This document shows positions 1-7,613 of a stretch of DNA of 64,000 nucleotides, piece by piece; the stretch's first letter is position 1; each line of letters starts with the position of its first letter. The position numbers and the translations under genes are program-made. The DNA is from Sphingomonas kaistensis (GTDB lineage Bacteria > Pseudomonadota > Alphaproteobacteria > Sphingomonadales > Sphingomonadaceae). The stretch is from positions 751,001-815,000 of the forward strand of contig NZ_JAATJC010000001.1 of the NCBI RefSeq assembly GCF_011927725.1. Reading direction: 5' to 3'. The notes under the pieces are model-generated. The model searched no databases. It worked only from the letters and a program-made list of their open reading frames with translations, and was not told the origin of the DNA.

Positions 1-486
1 TTCACCGTTACCAGCCCGTCGTCGGTGACCCTGCGCACCTATTCCTATGCGGGTGGGATCAATGCCGCCGGCCAGACCATCACCAGCGGCGGCTTCGATC
101 CGATCCTGGCGCTGTTCGACGGTTCGGGCGAGCTGGTCGGCGAGAATGACGATGGCGGTCTCAACGTCCCGGCGGATGCGACGACGGGCTCGCGCTACGA
201 CACCTTCCTGCAGGCCCTGCTCCAGCCCGGCACCTACACGGTGTCGGTGGCGGCTTATTCGAACTTCGCGATCGGGCCGAACCTGTCCAACGGGTTCGAG
301 AATGACGGCACCTTCGACGGCCGCGCCAATCGGTGGGCGTTCGACATCCTCAACGTGAACAGCGCGATTCAGGTCGGGGCCGTTCCTGAGCCCGGCACCT
401 GGGCCCTGATGCTGGTCGGATTCGGCGCGATCGGTGCCTCGCTGCGCCGCCGTCGCCGCGCCACCGCGGTGCCCGCGCTCGCCTGA
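1..486 (+). CDS. PEPxxWA-CTERM sorting-domain protein, 5' end outside window
   Basis: The reading frame is open from base 1, so only the last ~161 residues are present and the signal peptide is missing. The body is a beta-rich exported domain with a 'DPILALFDGSGELVGENDDG' stretch, like pre-peptidase or DVUA0089-type domains. The C-terminus shows the sorting signal: a PEPGTWALMLVGFGAIG motif, a hydrophobic span and then a run of arginines. In this family the tail is recognised by an exosortase/rhombosortase-type system and the protein ends up at the surface or in the extracellular matrix. The GTG at 25 is in frame, but I do not take it as the start because the frame runs through the window edge. 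The substrate or role of the mature protein cannot be seen. Confidence 0.85.
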   Translation, partial: FTVTSPSSVTLRTYSYAGGINAAGQTITSGGFDPILALFDGSGELVGENDDGGLNVPADATTGSRYDTFLQALLQPGTYTVSVAAYSNFAIGPNLSNGFENDGTFDGRANRWAFDILNVNSAIQVGAVPEPGTWALMLVGFGAIGASLRRRRRATAVPALA

Positions 487-522
487 TCGGCGATTGCTAG
501 CGCGTTAACTTAGGAGTAAACA

Positions 523-554
523 CGGGCACTGCTCTCAAGGGGGAGCAGTGCCCG
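523..554. promoter_or_regulatory. Perfect 12-bp inverted repeat abutting the LytTR-gene start codon
   Basis: Arms CGGGCACTGCTC (523-534) and GAGCAGTGCCCG (543-554) are exact reverse complements around an 8-base loop. The ATG of the next gene begins at 555. The only Shine-Dalgarno-like sequence (AAGGGGGAG, 537-545) lies in the loop and the first bases of the right arm. This could be an operator for autoregulation, a translation-controlling hairpin, or a terminator of the upstream gene, although there is no T-tract. Confidence 0.7.
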
Positions 555-1253
555 ATGACAGAACTTGTCGTCATTGCATGCATCGCCTTCGACCACCGCG
601 CGCCCGCCGACGGGCTGCAACGGTTCAAGGCTTGCCTTCTCCAATGTCCGCAGGTGGAGCGGGCGATGGAAGTTTGCGGCACCTACGACCTGATCGTGCA
701 GGGCCGCTGCTGCGACGTCGCCGACTATAATCGCAACATGGAACGGCTGCGCCAGCCGATGGCGCAGTTCATCGCCCGGATCGAGACGAGCTTCGTCGCC
801 CGGATGATGGACCGTCCGGCGGCCAGCGAAGAGAACGGCGGCGCGCTGTGGCTTCCCTGCGGGGACGGCCGGCGCCGGGTCGAGCACCGCCTGATCGACA
901 AGATTATGGCCGAAGGCGATTACATGCGCGTCCATGTCGGCGACTGGACCTGCCTCGTCCACGACACCATGGCCCATTTGTCTCGTGAACTGGCCGGGTC
1001 GGGGTTCGTGCAGCTGCATCGCTCGGTGCTGGTCCGGATCACCTTCATCGACCGGCTGGTCCACGACCAGCGGCGGTGGATCGCGCGGCTGCTGGATGGA
1101 AGCGAGGTCGGAGTCGCCAAGAGCCATACCCATGACGTGCTGGCGATCATGGCCGGCGAGTCGTCGATGTCCGACGCCCTTTCGGCGAAGGCGCGGCCCA
1201 TCGTCGAAGCACCGGCAGAGGTGAACGAAAATCCAATGAAACTGACCTCCTGA
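555..1253 (+). CDS. Predicted regulator: Lrp/AsnC-type ligand-binding (RAM) domain fused to LytTR DNA-binding domain
   Basis: 232 residues. Residues 1-85 look like the RAM domain of Lrp/AsnC regulators: an alternating beta/alpha pattern, CGTYDLIVQG at 41-50, and a terminal RIETSFV strand. The usual Lrp helix-turn-helix in front of it is absent. Residues 112-199 match LytTR: EGDYMRVH (120-127), FVQLHRSVLV (151-160), then a 'DGSEVGVAKS' strand turn. LytTR domains bind DNA and are usually attached to receiver or membrane sensor domains; here the sensor would be a small-molecule-binding, oligomerising RAM domain. No receiver or transmembrane segment is present. The start at 555 is the first ATG, directly after the palindrome. 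Targets are unknown; autoregulation or control of the adjacent UrcA gene is an inference. Confidence 0.8.
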   Translation: MTELVVIACIAFDHRAPADGLQRFKACLLQCPQVERAMEVCGTYDLIVQGRCCDVADYNRNMERLRQPMAQFIARIETSFVARMMDRPAASEENGGALWLPCGDGRRRVEHRLIDKIMAEGDYMRVHVGDWTCLVHDTMAHLSRELAGSGFVQLHRSVLVRITFIDRLVHDQRRWIARLLDGSEVGVAKSHTHDVLAIMAGESSMSDALSAKARPIVEAPAEVNENPMKLTS

Positions 1254-1270
1254 ACCGCGACACCCGGCAG

Positions 1271-1292
1271 GTCGGCGCAATCGGGCGCCGAC
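1271..1292. other. Hairpin between the LytTR-type regulator and the UrcA gene
   Basis: GTCGGCGC (1271-1278) and GCGCCGAC (1285-1292) form a perfect 8-bp stem with a 6-base loop. Flanking CCGGC and GCCGG can extend the stem with bulges. It lies 17 bp after the upstream stop and 15 bp before the UrcA start. There is no T-tract, so it may be a weak terminator or an mRNA-processing or stability hairpin. Confidence 0.5.
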
Positions 1293-1307
1293 AGCCGGGA
1301 GGTTCCT

Positions 1308-1700
1308 ATGGAAAGCCGCAGATTCGCATGTCTCGCCGCCACTGTCGTGATGGGATTGAGCGTCGTCGGTATTGCCGGCGCCTCGGCTGCGCCGCCGCTG
1401 GGGGACGTGGTGATCGAGGGCGGCCGGATCGATCCCGCGCTGCAGCGGACGGTCCGGTACAGTGACCTCAACCTCGCCTTCGCGCCAGGCCAGCGCACGC
1501 TGAAGACCCGCATCATGCGGACCGCCAGCGGCCTGTGCTGGGACCTGAACGGCTCCTACGGCGTGGATCGCTGCACAAGCGATGCGGTCGACAGCACGAA
1601 GGGGCAGGTGGCGGAGGCGATCACCCGCGCCAAGCGGCAGATGGCCGGACTTCCGGTCGGTCCCGCGATCGCCATCAGCATGGTGATTGGCGCCCGTTGA
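1308..1700 (+). CDS. UrcA family exported protein
   Basis: 130 residues. The N-terminus is a signal peptide (hydrophobic core to about residue 27, ending A-S-A-A-P). The mature part has the UrcA pattern: a 'VRYSDLNL' segment, then 'GQRTLKTRIMRTASGLCWDL', a second Cys (in DRCTSDAV) and an amphipathic alanine-rich helix. UrcA proteins are small periplasmic proteins common in Sphingomonadales and Caulobacterales and have no established activity. GGGAGG lies 6 bases before the ATG. The gene follows the RAM-LytTR regulator in the same direction with a 54-bp gap, so it may be co-transcribed or controlled by it. Confidence 0.75.
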   Translation: MESRRFACLAATVVMGLSVVGIAGASAAPPLGDVVIEGGRIDPALQRTVRYSDLNLAFAPGQRTLKTRIMRTASGLCWDLNGSYGVDRCTSDAVDSTKGQVAEAITRAKRQMAGLPVGPAIAISMVIGAR

Positions 1701-1710
1701 GAGTGGAGGG

Positions 1711-1735
1711 GAGGGCCGCACTGGGGGCGGCCCTC
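1711..1735. terminator. Bidirectional hairpin terminator between convergent genes
   Basis: GAGGGCCGC (1711-1719) pairs perfectly with GCGGCCCTC (1727-1735) around a 7-base loop. It sits 11 bp after the UrcA stop and 11 bp before the stop of the convergent NTF2-like gene. It lacks a T-run, as is common at this GC. Confidence 0.65.
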
Positions 1736-1745
1736 ACCCCCCCGA

Positions 1746-2231
1746 TCAGTGACCTGAATCGATGGTCGCGAAATTGGCGTGGACCATCATCCATTTGCCG
1801 TTTTGCTTCACGTAAACGCGAGACGACTTGGCCAGTGACGGCGCGACCTTGCCATCCGCCGCGCGCCTGAGACCGGCGAAATTGTAGGTCAGGATCGCGG
1901 TGTCGCCGTATGTCTGCACCCGCGGGTTCTGCATGTCGGAGAACATCGCCTTGTCGTTGAGCGCGACGTCGCCCATCCGCATCGCCATCGCCTTGCCGAC
2001 CAGCAGGGTCGGGAAGTCACCGTTGAACTCGGTATAGTCCTCGGCCATCGAGGCGTTCTGCTGCGCGATCGGCGCGCCGGCGATCTCCGCCGCCCACTGC
2101 GCGCGGGCAAGCGCCATGATCTCGGCCGAGACCTGCGGATTGTCCGCTGCCTGTGCCGGAACCGCCGTCATCAACAGCAATGCCATCGTCCCCGCAGCCG
2201 CGCCGCGGGTCCAGTTCGTGAGTTTATTCAT
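1746..2231 (-). CDS. Exported NTF2-like (DUF4440/SnoaL-type) protein
   Basis: 161 residues. A signal peptide ends near residue 28 (VPAQA|AD). The rest (about 35-158) has the layout of the NTF2/SnoaL fold: a helix with 'AQWAAEIAGAPIAQQNASMA', a 'DYTEFNGDF' segment, and alternating strands ending in 'GKWMMVHANFATI', the usual last strand of DUF4440 proteins. These proteins are small cone-shaped ligand-binding or ketosteroid-isomerase-like folds, and no specific substrate can be assigned. A GGAGG lies about 9 bases upstream of the ATG at 2231. It is likely periplasmic. Confidence 0.65.
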   Translation of the reverse strand: MNKLTNWTRGAAAGTMALLLMTAVPAQAADNPQVSAEIMALARAQWAAEIAGAPIAQQNASMAEDYTEFNGDFPTLLVGKAMAMRMGDVALNDKAMFSDMQNPRVQTYGDTAILTYNFAGLRRAADGKVAPSLAKSSRVYVKQNGKWMMVHANFATIDSGH

Positions 2232-2276
2232 GGGTCAAATCCTCCGCTTGTAAAACGCAGAGGGGGTGACGGGCAG

Positions 2277-2335
2277 GCGGAGCAGTTTTCCCCCGAGGAC
2301 CGCCGGCCGTGACGGGGTCTGCCTAACTGCTCCGC
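2277..2335. promoter_or_regulatory. Long inverted repeat between the HerA-like and NTF2-like genes
   Basis: GCGGAGCAGTT (2277-2287) is repeated exactly in inverse as AACTGCTCCGC (2325-2335). Inside the 37-base interval, CCCCG and CGGGG can pair to make a nested stem. It lies after the HerA-like stop (2366) and about 45 bp before the NTF2-like start, both read leftward. It is either a terminator of the ATPase gene or an operator/leader structure for the NTF2-like gene. Confidence 0.5.
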
Positions 2336-2365
2336 AAGTCAACGATAACCGCGGAAGACCGGTGT

Positions 2366-4051
2366 TTACCGGCCGTGACCGCGCCAGCGCTTGACGGTGC
2401 GGCTGATGATCTCCGGTTCGCCGCCGGTTTCGCGCCACAGGCTCGCGAAGCTCGGGTCGGACGAGGCCGGACGCTTCTCGGGCTCGAGATCGTCGAAGCG
2501 GACCCGGATCGGGATCGCGACGCCTTCGCCGCAAACGATGCATTCGCGGTTGCGGAGTGCGGGAATGGCATCGAGGAAGCCGCGCGCGCCTTCGGGCATG
2601 GCGGCGCGGACGCAGGCCTGGTCGCGTTCGTTGTTGAGGCGCATGGCGATGATCGTGCCGCACTGCGACAGCACGCCCTCGGCAAGGTCGGACGGACGCT
2701 GGGTGATGAGGCCGAGGCTCACGCCATACTTACGGCCCTCCTTGGCAATCCGCTCGAGGATCTTGCGAACCGCCTGAACACCATTGTTCTCGTCCTTGGG
2801 AACGTAACGGTGCGCTTCCTCGCAGACCAGCAGGATCGGCCGTTGCGCCTCGGTGCGTGACCAGATCGCATAGTCGAACACCATCCGGGCCAGCACCGAG
2901 ACGACGACGCTGGTGATGTCCGAAGGCACGCCCGACACGTCGACGATGCTGATCGGCTTTCCGTTGGCGGGAAGGCGGAACAGGCGGGAGATGAAGCTTC
3001 CCATCGAATCGGTGATGTTCATGCCCGAGAACATGAAGGTGTAGCGCGGGTCGGCCTTGAGCTCGTCGAGCTTGGTCTTGAGCCGCTGGTAAGGCGTGGT
3101 GTCGCCCGCGCGGTCAAGCTTGCCCATTTCGGCGACGATCACCGCGTTCAAATCGGTCAGCAGGTAGGGAATCGGCGAATCCACCGTCACCTTGCCGAAC
3201 TGCTCGGAGAACTTGTTCTTGGTCCGCGCCGCCAGCAGGCACTTGGCAAGGATGTCGGCGTCGCGGTTGCGCTCGGCCCCGTCGGTGGTCAGCAGCACCT
3301 CGCAATGCTCTTCGAAGTTGAGCAGCCAGTAAGGAAGCTGGAGGTTGTCGACGTTGAACAGCTCGCCGCAGCCCTTGAAGGCGGCGCTATATTCGCCGTG
3401 CGGATCGATCATCACGATGTGCCCCTCGGGGCTGTAATTCGAGATGCGATGCAGGATCAGCGCGACCGAGGTCGACTTGCCGGTACCGGTCGAGCCGAGG
3501 ATCGCGAAATGCTTCGAGAGCATCGGGTCGATGTACAGAGCGCCGCGAATGTCGTCGGTAGGGTAGACGGTGCCGATCTCGACGTGCGCGCTGTCGGAGG
3601 CGGCGAACACCTGGCGAAGATCGTCGGTGGTGACCGGATGCACTTCGGCGCCCGGAATCGGATAGCGGGTGACGCCGCGGCGGAATCCGCTCATCCCGCC
3701 ATTCTGGTCGCGCGTGCCTTCGCCGAGGAAGTCGATCGCGGCGATGATCCGGCCATTGTCGTCGGCACGCATGGTGCGGACATTGGCGATCAGCCAGCTC
3801 TTGCCGACCGCCATCTTGACCTGGCTTCCGACCTGCCCGGACATCGCCACCGACGGATCGCTGTGATCGGCGAGGGCGAGCAGCCGGGCCGGATCGAAGC
3901 GGGCTTGCGAGCCGGAACCGGCGATGTCGAGTACCGACCCGATCGGGTCATGCTTTTCGCGGGCGACCGGGGGGCGGCTGCCGACCGGCTCCTCTTCGGA
4001 ATGGCTGGTCAGTTCGTCGATCAGCTGCTTGAGACTGACATTATCTTCCAT
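2366..4051 (-). CDS. HerA-like (DUF87) P-loop ATPase
   Basis: 561 residues from the ATG at 4051. An in-frame upstream extension to 4156 exists, but its sequence is low-complexity and arginine-rich, so I reject it. Walker A is GSTGTGKST (186-194). A Walker B-like LLVCEEAH lies about two-thirds of the way along, followed by an RKYGVSLGLITQRPSDL sensor/Q-loop region typical of HerA/FtsK-type ATPases. HerA proteins form hexameric rings that translocate on DNA in end resection; bacterial stand-alone members may work in DNA repair or anti-phage defence. No NurA nuclease or Sir2 partner is next to it. It is flanked by unrelated genes, so its role here is uncertain. Confidence 0.8.
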   Translation of the reverse strand: MEDNVSLKQLIDELTSHSEEEPVGSRPPVAREKHDPIGSVLDIAGSGSQARFDPARLLALADHSDPSVAMSGQVGSQVKMAVGKSWLIANVRTMRADDNGRIIAAIDFLGEGTRDQNGGMSGFRRGVTRYPIPGAEVHPVTTDDLRQVFAASDSAHVEIGTVYPTDDIRGALYIDPMLSKHFAILGSTGTGKSTSVALILHRISNYSPEGHIVMIDPHGEYSAAFKGCGELFNVDNLQLPYWLLNFEEHCEVLLTTDGAERNRDADILAKCLLAARTKNKFSEQFGKVTVDSPIPYLLTDLNAVIVAEMGKLDRAGDTTPYQRLKTKLDELKADPRYTFMFSGMNITDSMGSFISRLFRLPANGKPISIVDVSGVPSDITSVVVSVLARMVFDYAIWSRTEAQRPILLVCEEAHRYVPKDENNGVQAVRKILERIAKEGRKYGVSLGLITQRPSDLAEGVLSQCGTIIAMRLNNERDQACVRAAMPEGARGFLDAIPALRNRECIVCGEGVAIPIRVRFDDLEPEKRPASSDPSFASLWRETGGEPEIISRTVKRWRGHGR

Positions 4052-4119
4052 GGTCGTTCCGGTCCGCTCCCCACACACTCTGGAGCGCGGTCTAGACGAA
4101 ACGCGGTTAAGATTTTGCT

Positions 4120-4881
4120 TTAGCTGCGCGATCCGAACAGCGCGGCCGCACCCCACCCGAGGCCGAGGCTAAGCAGCACCGCGGCCAGGCCATAGAGGAA
4201 GGCGTGGCGGCGGGCGGTGGTGGCGATGAAGCGCTCGAACCCGGTCTTGCGCACCTCCACTTCCTTGGTCGCGGCGGCGATCACCTTGCCGCGGTCGATC
4301 AGGAAGGTTTCGGTTTCGTAGGTGCCGATCGGGACCTGGCTGGGGATCGAGATGCGCGCGCGGTAAAGCACGCCGTCGCTGATCTCCACGCCGTTGCTGT
4401 TCTCCGCATACAGGCCCTGGCGGGTGCGCAGGTCGAGCAGGCCGTTCTCGAAACGCTGAGCCTTGTCGGGCTGGGCGCCGCCGCCGGGCGACAGCTGGAG
4501 GTTGCCGAGGCCCAGTTCGTAGACCGCCGCGGTGCGTTCCCCCACCACCTGCGCCAGCGGGCGGTTGGAGGCGACGGCATAATAGCTGGGGGCGGAGGAG
4601 AAGCGGTGGCTGTCGGCATTCATCCAGATGCCGGCGATCTTCTGCTTTTCGCGCACGATCATCGGCTGGACCGGGCCCTTCAGCACCACCACCACATCGA
4701 GCGGGCGGGTCGGGGTGCGGCCGCCGGGATAAAGGATGGCGCCGAACAACAGCAGCTGCGCGCCGGTGAAGCTGTAGCGGATCTCGATCGCGCGGGCGGA
4801 GATGTCGGGCACCAGGCGCGGCCCGGCCTGGCCCATCAGCAGGGGCGCCAGCAGCGCCGCGAAGAGCAGCCGCAGCCTCAC
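4120..4881 (-). CDS. TIGR02186 family transmembrane protein
   Basis: 253 residues from a GTG at 4881. A cleavable signal peptide occupies about residues 1-19. A beta-rich exported domain follows ('DISARAIEIRYSFTGAQLLL', 'PLDVVVVLKGP'), and one transmembrane helix lies near the C-terminus ('FLYGLAAVLLSLGLGWGAA'). This matches the TIGR02186 family of alphaproteobacterial membrane-anchored periplasmic proteins, which commonly sit beside TauE/SafE exporters. The start overlaps the TauE stop by 4 bases (GTGA), so translation is probably coupled. It likely acts as a periplasmic accessory of the exporter, but no biochemical function is established. The open frame continues far upstream on this strand; that part only mirrors the TauE gene. 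Confidence 0.75.
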   Translation of the reverse strand: MRLRLLFAALLAPLLMGQAGPRLVPDISARAIEIRYSFTGAQLLLFGAILYPGGRTPTRPLDVVVVLKGPVQPMIVREKQKIAGIWMNADSHRFSSAPSYYAVASNRPLAQVVGERTAAVYELGLGNLQLSPGGGAQPDKAQRFENGLLDLRTRQGLYAENSNGVEISDGVLYRARISIPSQVPIGTYETETFLIDRGKVIAAATKEVEVRKTGFERFIATTARRHAFLYGLAAVLLSLGLGWGAAALFGSRS

Positions 4882-5789
4882 AGATACTCGATCGAGAAGA
4901 TTTCTTCGGGCCGGTAGGTCAGGCCGAGGCCCATCCGCAGCGCGACCAGCAGGATGATCAGCGACAGGCTGAACCGCAGCAGGTCGGGCTTCAAACGGGT
5001 GGTCAGCCGCGCGCCATATTGCGCCCCCAGCACGCCGCCGACCAGCAGCAGCGCGGCCAGCACGATGTCGACCGACTGGGTGGTGAGGGCATGGATCATG
5101 GTGGTCGCGGCGCTGACCGCAAGGATCATCACCAGGCTGGTTCCGACCACCACGCGCGGCGCCATGCCGAGGATGTAGATCATCGCCGGCACCAGGATGA
5201 AGCCGCCGCCGACCCCCAGCAGGACGGTCAGGATGCCGGCCACAAACCCCAGTCCGAGCGGCGCCAGCGGGGACAGATAGAGGCCGCTGGCATAGAAGCG
5301 CCAGCGAAAGGGCAGCGACGCGACAAGCCGGTGATGGCGGCGGCGCGGTGCTTCGACCTCGTCGCTCTTCCACCAGCCGAGCGCCTTCACCGCATCGCGC
5401 AGCATCAGCGACCCGATCGAACCGAGCAGGAAAACGTAGAGGAGGCCGATCACCACATCGATCTGGCCGCTTGCCTGGGCCAGCCGGAACAGGCCCGCGC
5501 CGACCAGGCTTCCGACCAGGCCGCCGGCGATCATCACCATTCCCATGCGCAGGTCGACCCCGCCGCGCTTCATGTGGGCGAACACGCCCGACACGCTGGC
5601 CCCGGTGATCTGGGTGGTGGCCGAGGCGACCGCGATGCTGGGCGGGATGCCGTAGAAGATCAGCAGCGGCGTGGTGAGGAATCCGCCGCCAACCCCGAAC
5701 AAGCCAGACAGCACGCCGACCAGCCCGCCGAGCGCCACGATGAGCAGCGCGTTGACGCTCATGTTGGCGATGGGGAGGTAGATATCCAT
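4878..5789 (-). CDS. TauE/SafE family sulfite/sulfonate-type anion exporter
   Basis: 303 residues from the ATG at 5789; the upstream in-frame ATG at 5852 would add a proline-rich tail not typical of the family. The protein is almost entirely hydrophobic with about eight transmembrane segments. It has the internal duplication of this family: 'FGVGGGFLTTPLLIFYGI' in the first half and 'LGVGGGFILVPAMIYILG' in the second. TauE/SafE proteins move sulfite, sulfoacetate or related organosulfur anions across the inner membrane. The next gene, TIGR02186, overlaps by 4 bases, so the two form an operon. The actual substrate cannot be read from the sequence. Confidence 0.85.
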   Translation of the reverse strand: MDIYLPIANMSVNALLIVALGGLVGVLSGLFGVGGGFLTTPLLIFYGIPPSIAVASATTQITGASVSGVFAHMKRGGVDLRMGMVMIAGGLVGSLVGAGLFRLAQASGQIDVVIGLLYVFLLGSIGSLMLRDAVKALGWWKSDEVEAPRRRHHRLVASLPFRWRFYASGLYLSPLAPLGLGFVAGILTVLLGVGGGFILVPAMIYILGMAPRVVVGTSLVMILAVSAATTMIHALTTQSVDIVLAALLLVGGVLGAQYGARLTTRLKPDLLRFSLSLIILLVALRMGLGLTYRPEEIFSIEYL

Positions 5790-5891
5790 GGGGCGGGGCA
5801 GCGATAGCGGATAGGGCAAGGCAGGCAAAGGCGGCTGGACCCGCCTCGTCACCCTTGGCGTTCTCCACTCGCACCTTTAGGCCGGAGCCCC

Positions 5892-7613
5892 ATGAGCCTT
5901 CGCATCCTCCTGACCCCGCTTGCCGCCCTGTTCGCTGCTGCTTGCGCCACCGTCCCGCAGCAGGCTGCCGAGCCGGTACGCCCCGGTTTCGTGATCGCCG
6001 CCAACCCGCTTGCGGCCAAGGCCGGGATGGACGTGATCCAGCGCGGCGGAAGCGCAGCCGATGCGGCGGTCGCGGTGCAGGCCGCGCTGAGCCTCGTGGA
6101 GCCGCAATCGAGCGGGCTCGGGGGGGGCGCGTTCATGACCTATTTCGACGCCCGGACCGGCAAGGTGATCGTCTATGACGGGCGCGAGACCGCCCCGGCC
6201 GGTGCCAGCCCGACGATGTTCATCGGCACGGACGGCAAGCCGCTTCCCTTCGCCACTGCGGTGCTGAGCGGGCGGGCAACCGGTGTTCCGGGCGCGCTCA
6301 GGATGCTTGAGACGGTGCAGCGCGCGCACGGGCGCCTGCGCTGGTCCGAACTGTTCGAGGGGACGGCGGTGCTGGCCGAACAGGGCTTCACCATCAGCCC
6401 GCGGCTGGGGCGGATGCTGGGCGGCGATTATCCGCAGCTGACCGCGCCCGACGTGGTGAAATATTTCAGCAAGCCCGACGGCACCCGGCTGAAGGTCGGC
6501 GATCGCCTGAGCAACCCGGTCTATGCCCGCTTCCTGCGGCGGCTGGCGAGCGGCGGCGCGGACGTCCTCTACAAGGGCGAGACCGCGGCGCGGATCGTCG
6601 AGCGGGTCCGGCAGGGACCATTCGAATCGTCGATGACGATGGCCGATCTTGCCCGTTATCGCCCGGTCCGGCGCGACGCCTTGTGCCGCGAATGGCAGGC
6701 CTACACCGCCTGCGTCCCCCCGCCCCCGTCGAGCGGGGTGTCGACGCTGCAACTGCTGGCGATGCTCGGCCGGACCGACATTGCGGCTCGCGGCCCGAGC
6801 GATCCGCAGGCCTGGTACCTGTTCGCCGAAGCCTCGCGCCTGATGTACGCCGACCGCGACCGCTATGTCGCCGATCCGGCGTTCGTGACGGTGCCGGTCG
6901 ATGGCCTGCTGGATCCCGCTTACGTCGCTTCGCGCGCGGCGCTGATCGGACGGTCGGCCGGTCCTCCGCCGGTCGCCGGAACGCCGCCGGGTGCGGTGTC
7001 GGTGGGAGCCGACCGGACGCTCGAGCCGGCCGGGACCAGCCACTTCATTGTAGGCGACAGCGCCGGCAACGTCGTCAGCATGACCACCACGGTGGAGAGC
7101 ATCTTCGGTTCCGGACGGATGGTCGACGGCTTCTTCCTCAATAACCAGATGACCGACTTCAGTTTCTCGCCGACCGAGGCGGATGGGCGGCCGGCGGCCA
7201 ATGCGGTGGCCGGGGGCAAGCGCCCGCGCTCGTCGATGACGCCGCTGATCCTGCTCGACGGCCAGGGAAGGTTTGCGGGCGCGTTCGGAAGCCCGGGCGG
7301 AAGCGCGATCCTCGCCTACGTCGGCAAGACGATGACCGGGGCTCTGCTGTGGAAGCTTCCGGTGCAGGAGGCGATCGACCTTCCCAACCTTGTCGCACGC
7401 GGCAACGGCTTCGGCGGCGAAGTGGACAAGTTCCCGGCGGGGGTGGTCGCCGGGTTGGCCGCCAGGGGTGTGGCACTGAAGCCGGGGCAGGGTGAGGACA
7501 GCGGCGTCCACGCGGTGATGGTGCGGCCCGATGGCAGCATCGATGGCGGGTTCGACCGCCGCCGCGAAGGCGTGGTGCTGATCGACCAGGCGCGAACCCC
7601 GGTCAGGCGCTAG
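5892..7613 (+). CDS. ggt: Gamma-glutamyltransferase (gamma-glutamyl transpeptidase)
   Basis: 573 residues. The N-terminus looks like a lipoprotein signal (LFAAAC, Cys18). The enzyme cleaves gamma-glutamyl bonds, such as those in glutathione, in the periplasm and transfers the glutamyl group to amino acids or water. The precursor self-cleaves before a threonine, here Thr382 in AGTSHFIVGD. Downstream there is the glycine-rich 'PRSSMTPLILLD' region and 'GSPGGSAI'. The large subunit carries 'GGSAADAAVA' and 'SSGLGGGAFM'. The 3' end overlaps the convergent pyrD by 11 bases. The length fits the family. It probably supplies amino acids and sulfur from extracellular glutathione. Confidence 0.92.
   Translation: MSLRILLTPLAALFAAACATVPQQAAEPVRPGFVIAANPLAAKAGMDVIQRGGSAADAAVAVQAALSLVEPQSSGLGGGAFMTYFDARTGKVIVYDGRETAPAGASPTMFIGTDGKPLPFATAVLSGRATGVPGALRMLETVQRAHGRLRWSELFEGTAVLAEQGFTISPRLGRMLGGDYPQLTAPDVVKYFSKPDGTRLKVGDRLSNPVYARFLRRLASGGADVLYKGETAARIVERVRQGPFESSMTMADLARYRPVRRDALCREWQAYTACVPPPPSSGVSTLQLLAMLGRTDIAARGPSDPQAWYLFAEASRLMYADRDRYVADPAFVTVPVDGLLDPAYVASRAALIGRSAGPPPVAGTPPGAVSVGADRTLEPAGTSHFIVGDSAGNVVSMTTTVESIFGSGRMVDGFFLNNQMTDFSFSPTEADGRPAANAVAGGKRPRSSMTPLILLDGQGRFAGAFGSPGGSAILAYVGKTMTGALLWKLPVQEAIDLPNLVARGNGFGGEVDKFPAGVVAGLAARGVALKPGQGEDSGVHAVMVRPDGSIDGGFDRRREGVVLIDQARTPVRR

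Noticed and set aside
510..1721. 403-codon minus-strand frame across the LytTR-type and UrcA genes
   Set aside because: No domain and no ribosome site; opposite strand has two recognisable genes.
2366..4051. HerA-NurA or HerA-Sir2 defence module
   Set aside because: Only the ATPase is present; neighbours are an NTF2-like protein and an exporter, so no defence partner supports it.
4882..5874. Extension of the TIGR02186 frame upstream to 5874
   Set aside because: That part mirrors the TauE gene in another frame; the GTG at 4881 gives a signal peptide and overlaps the TauE stop in the usual way.
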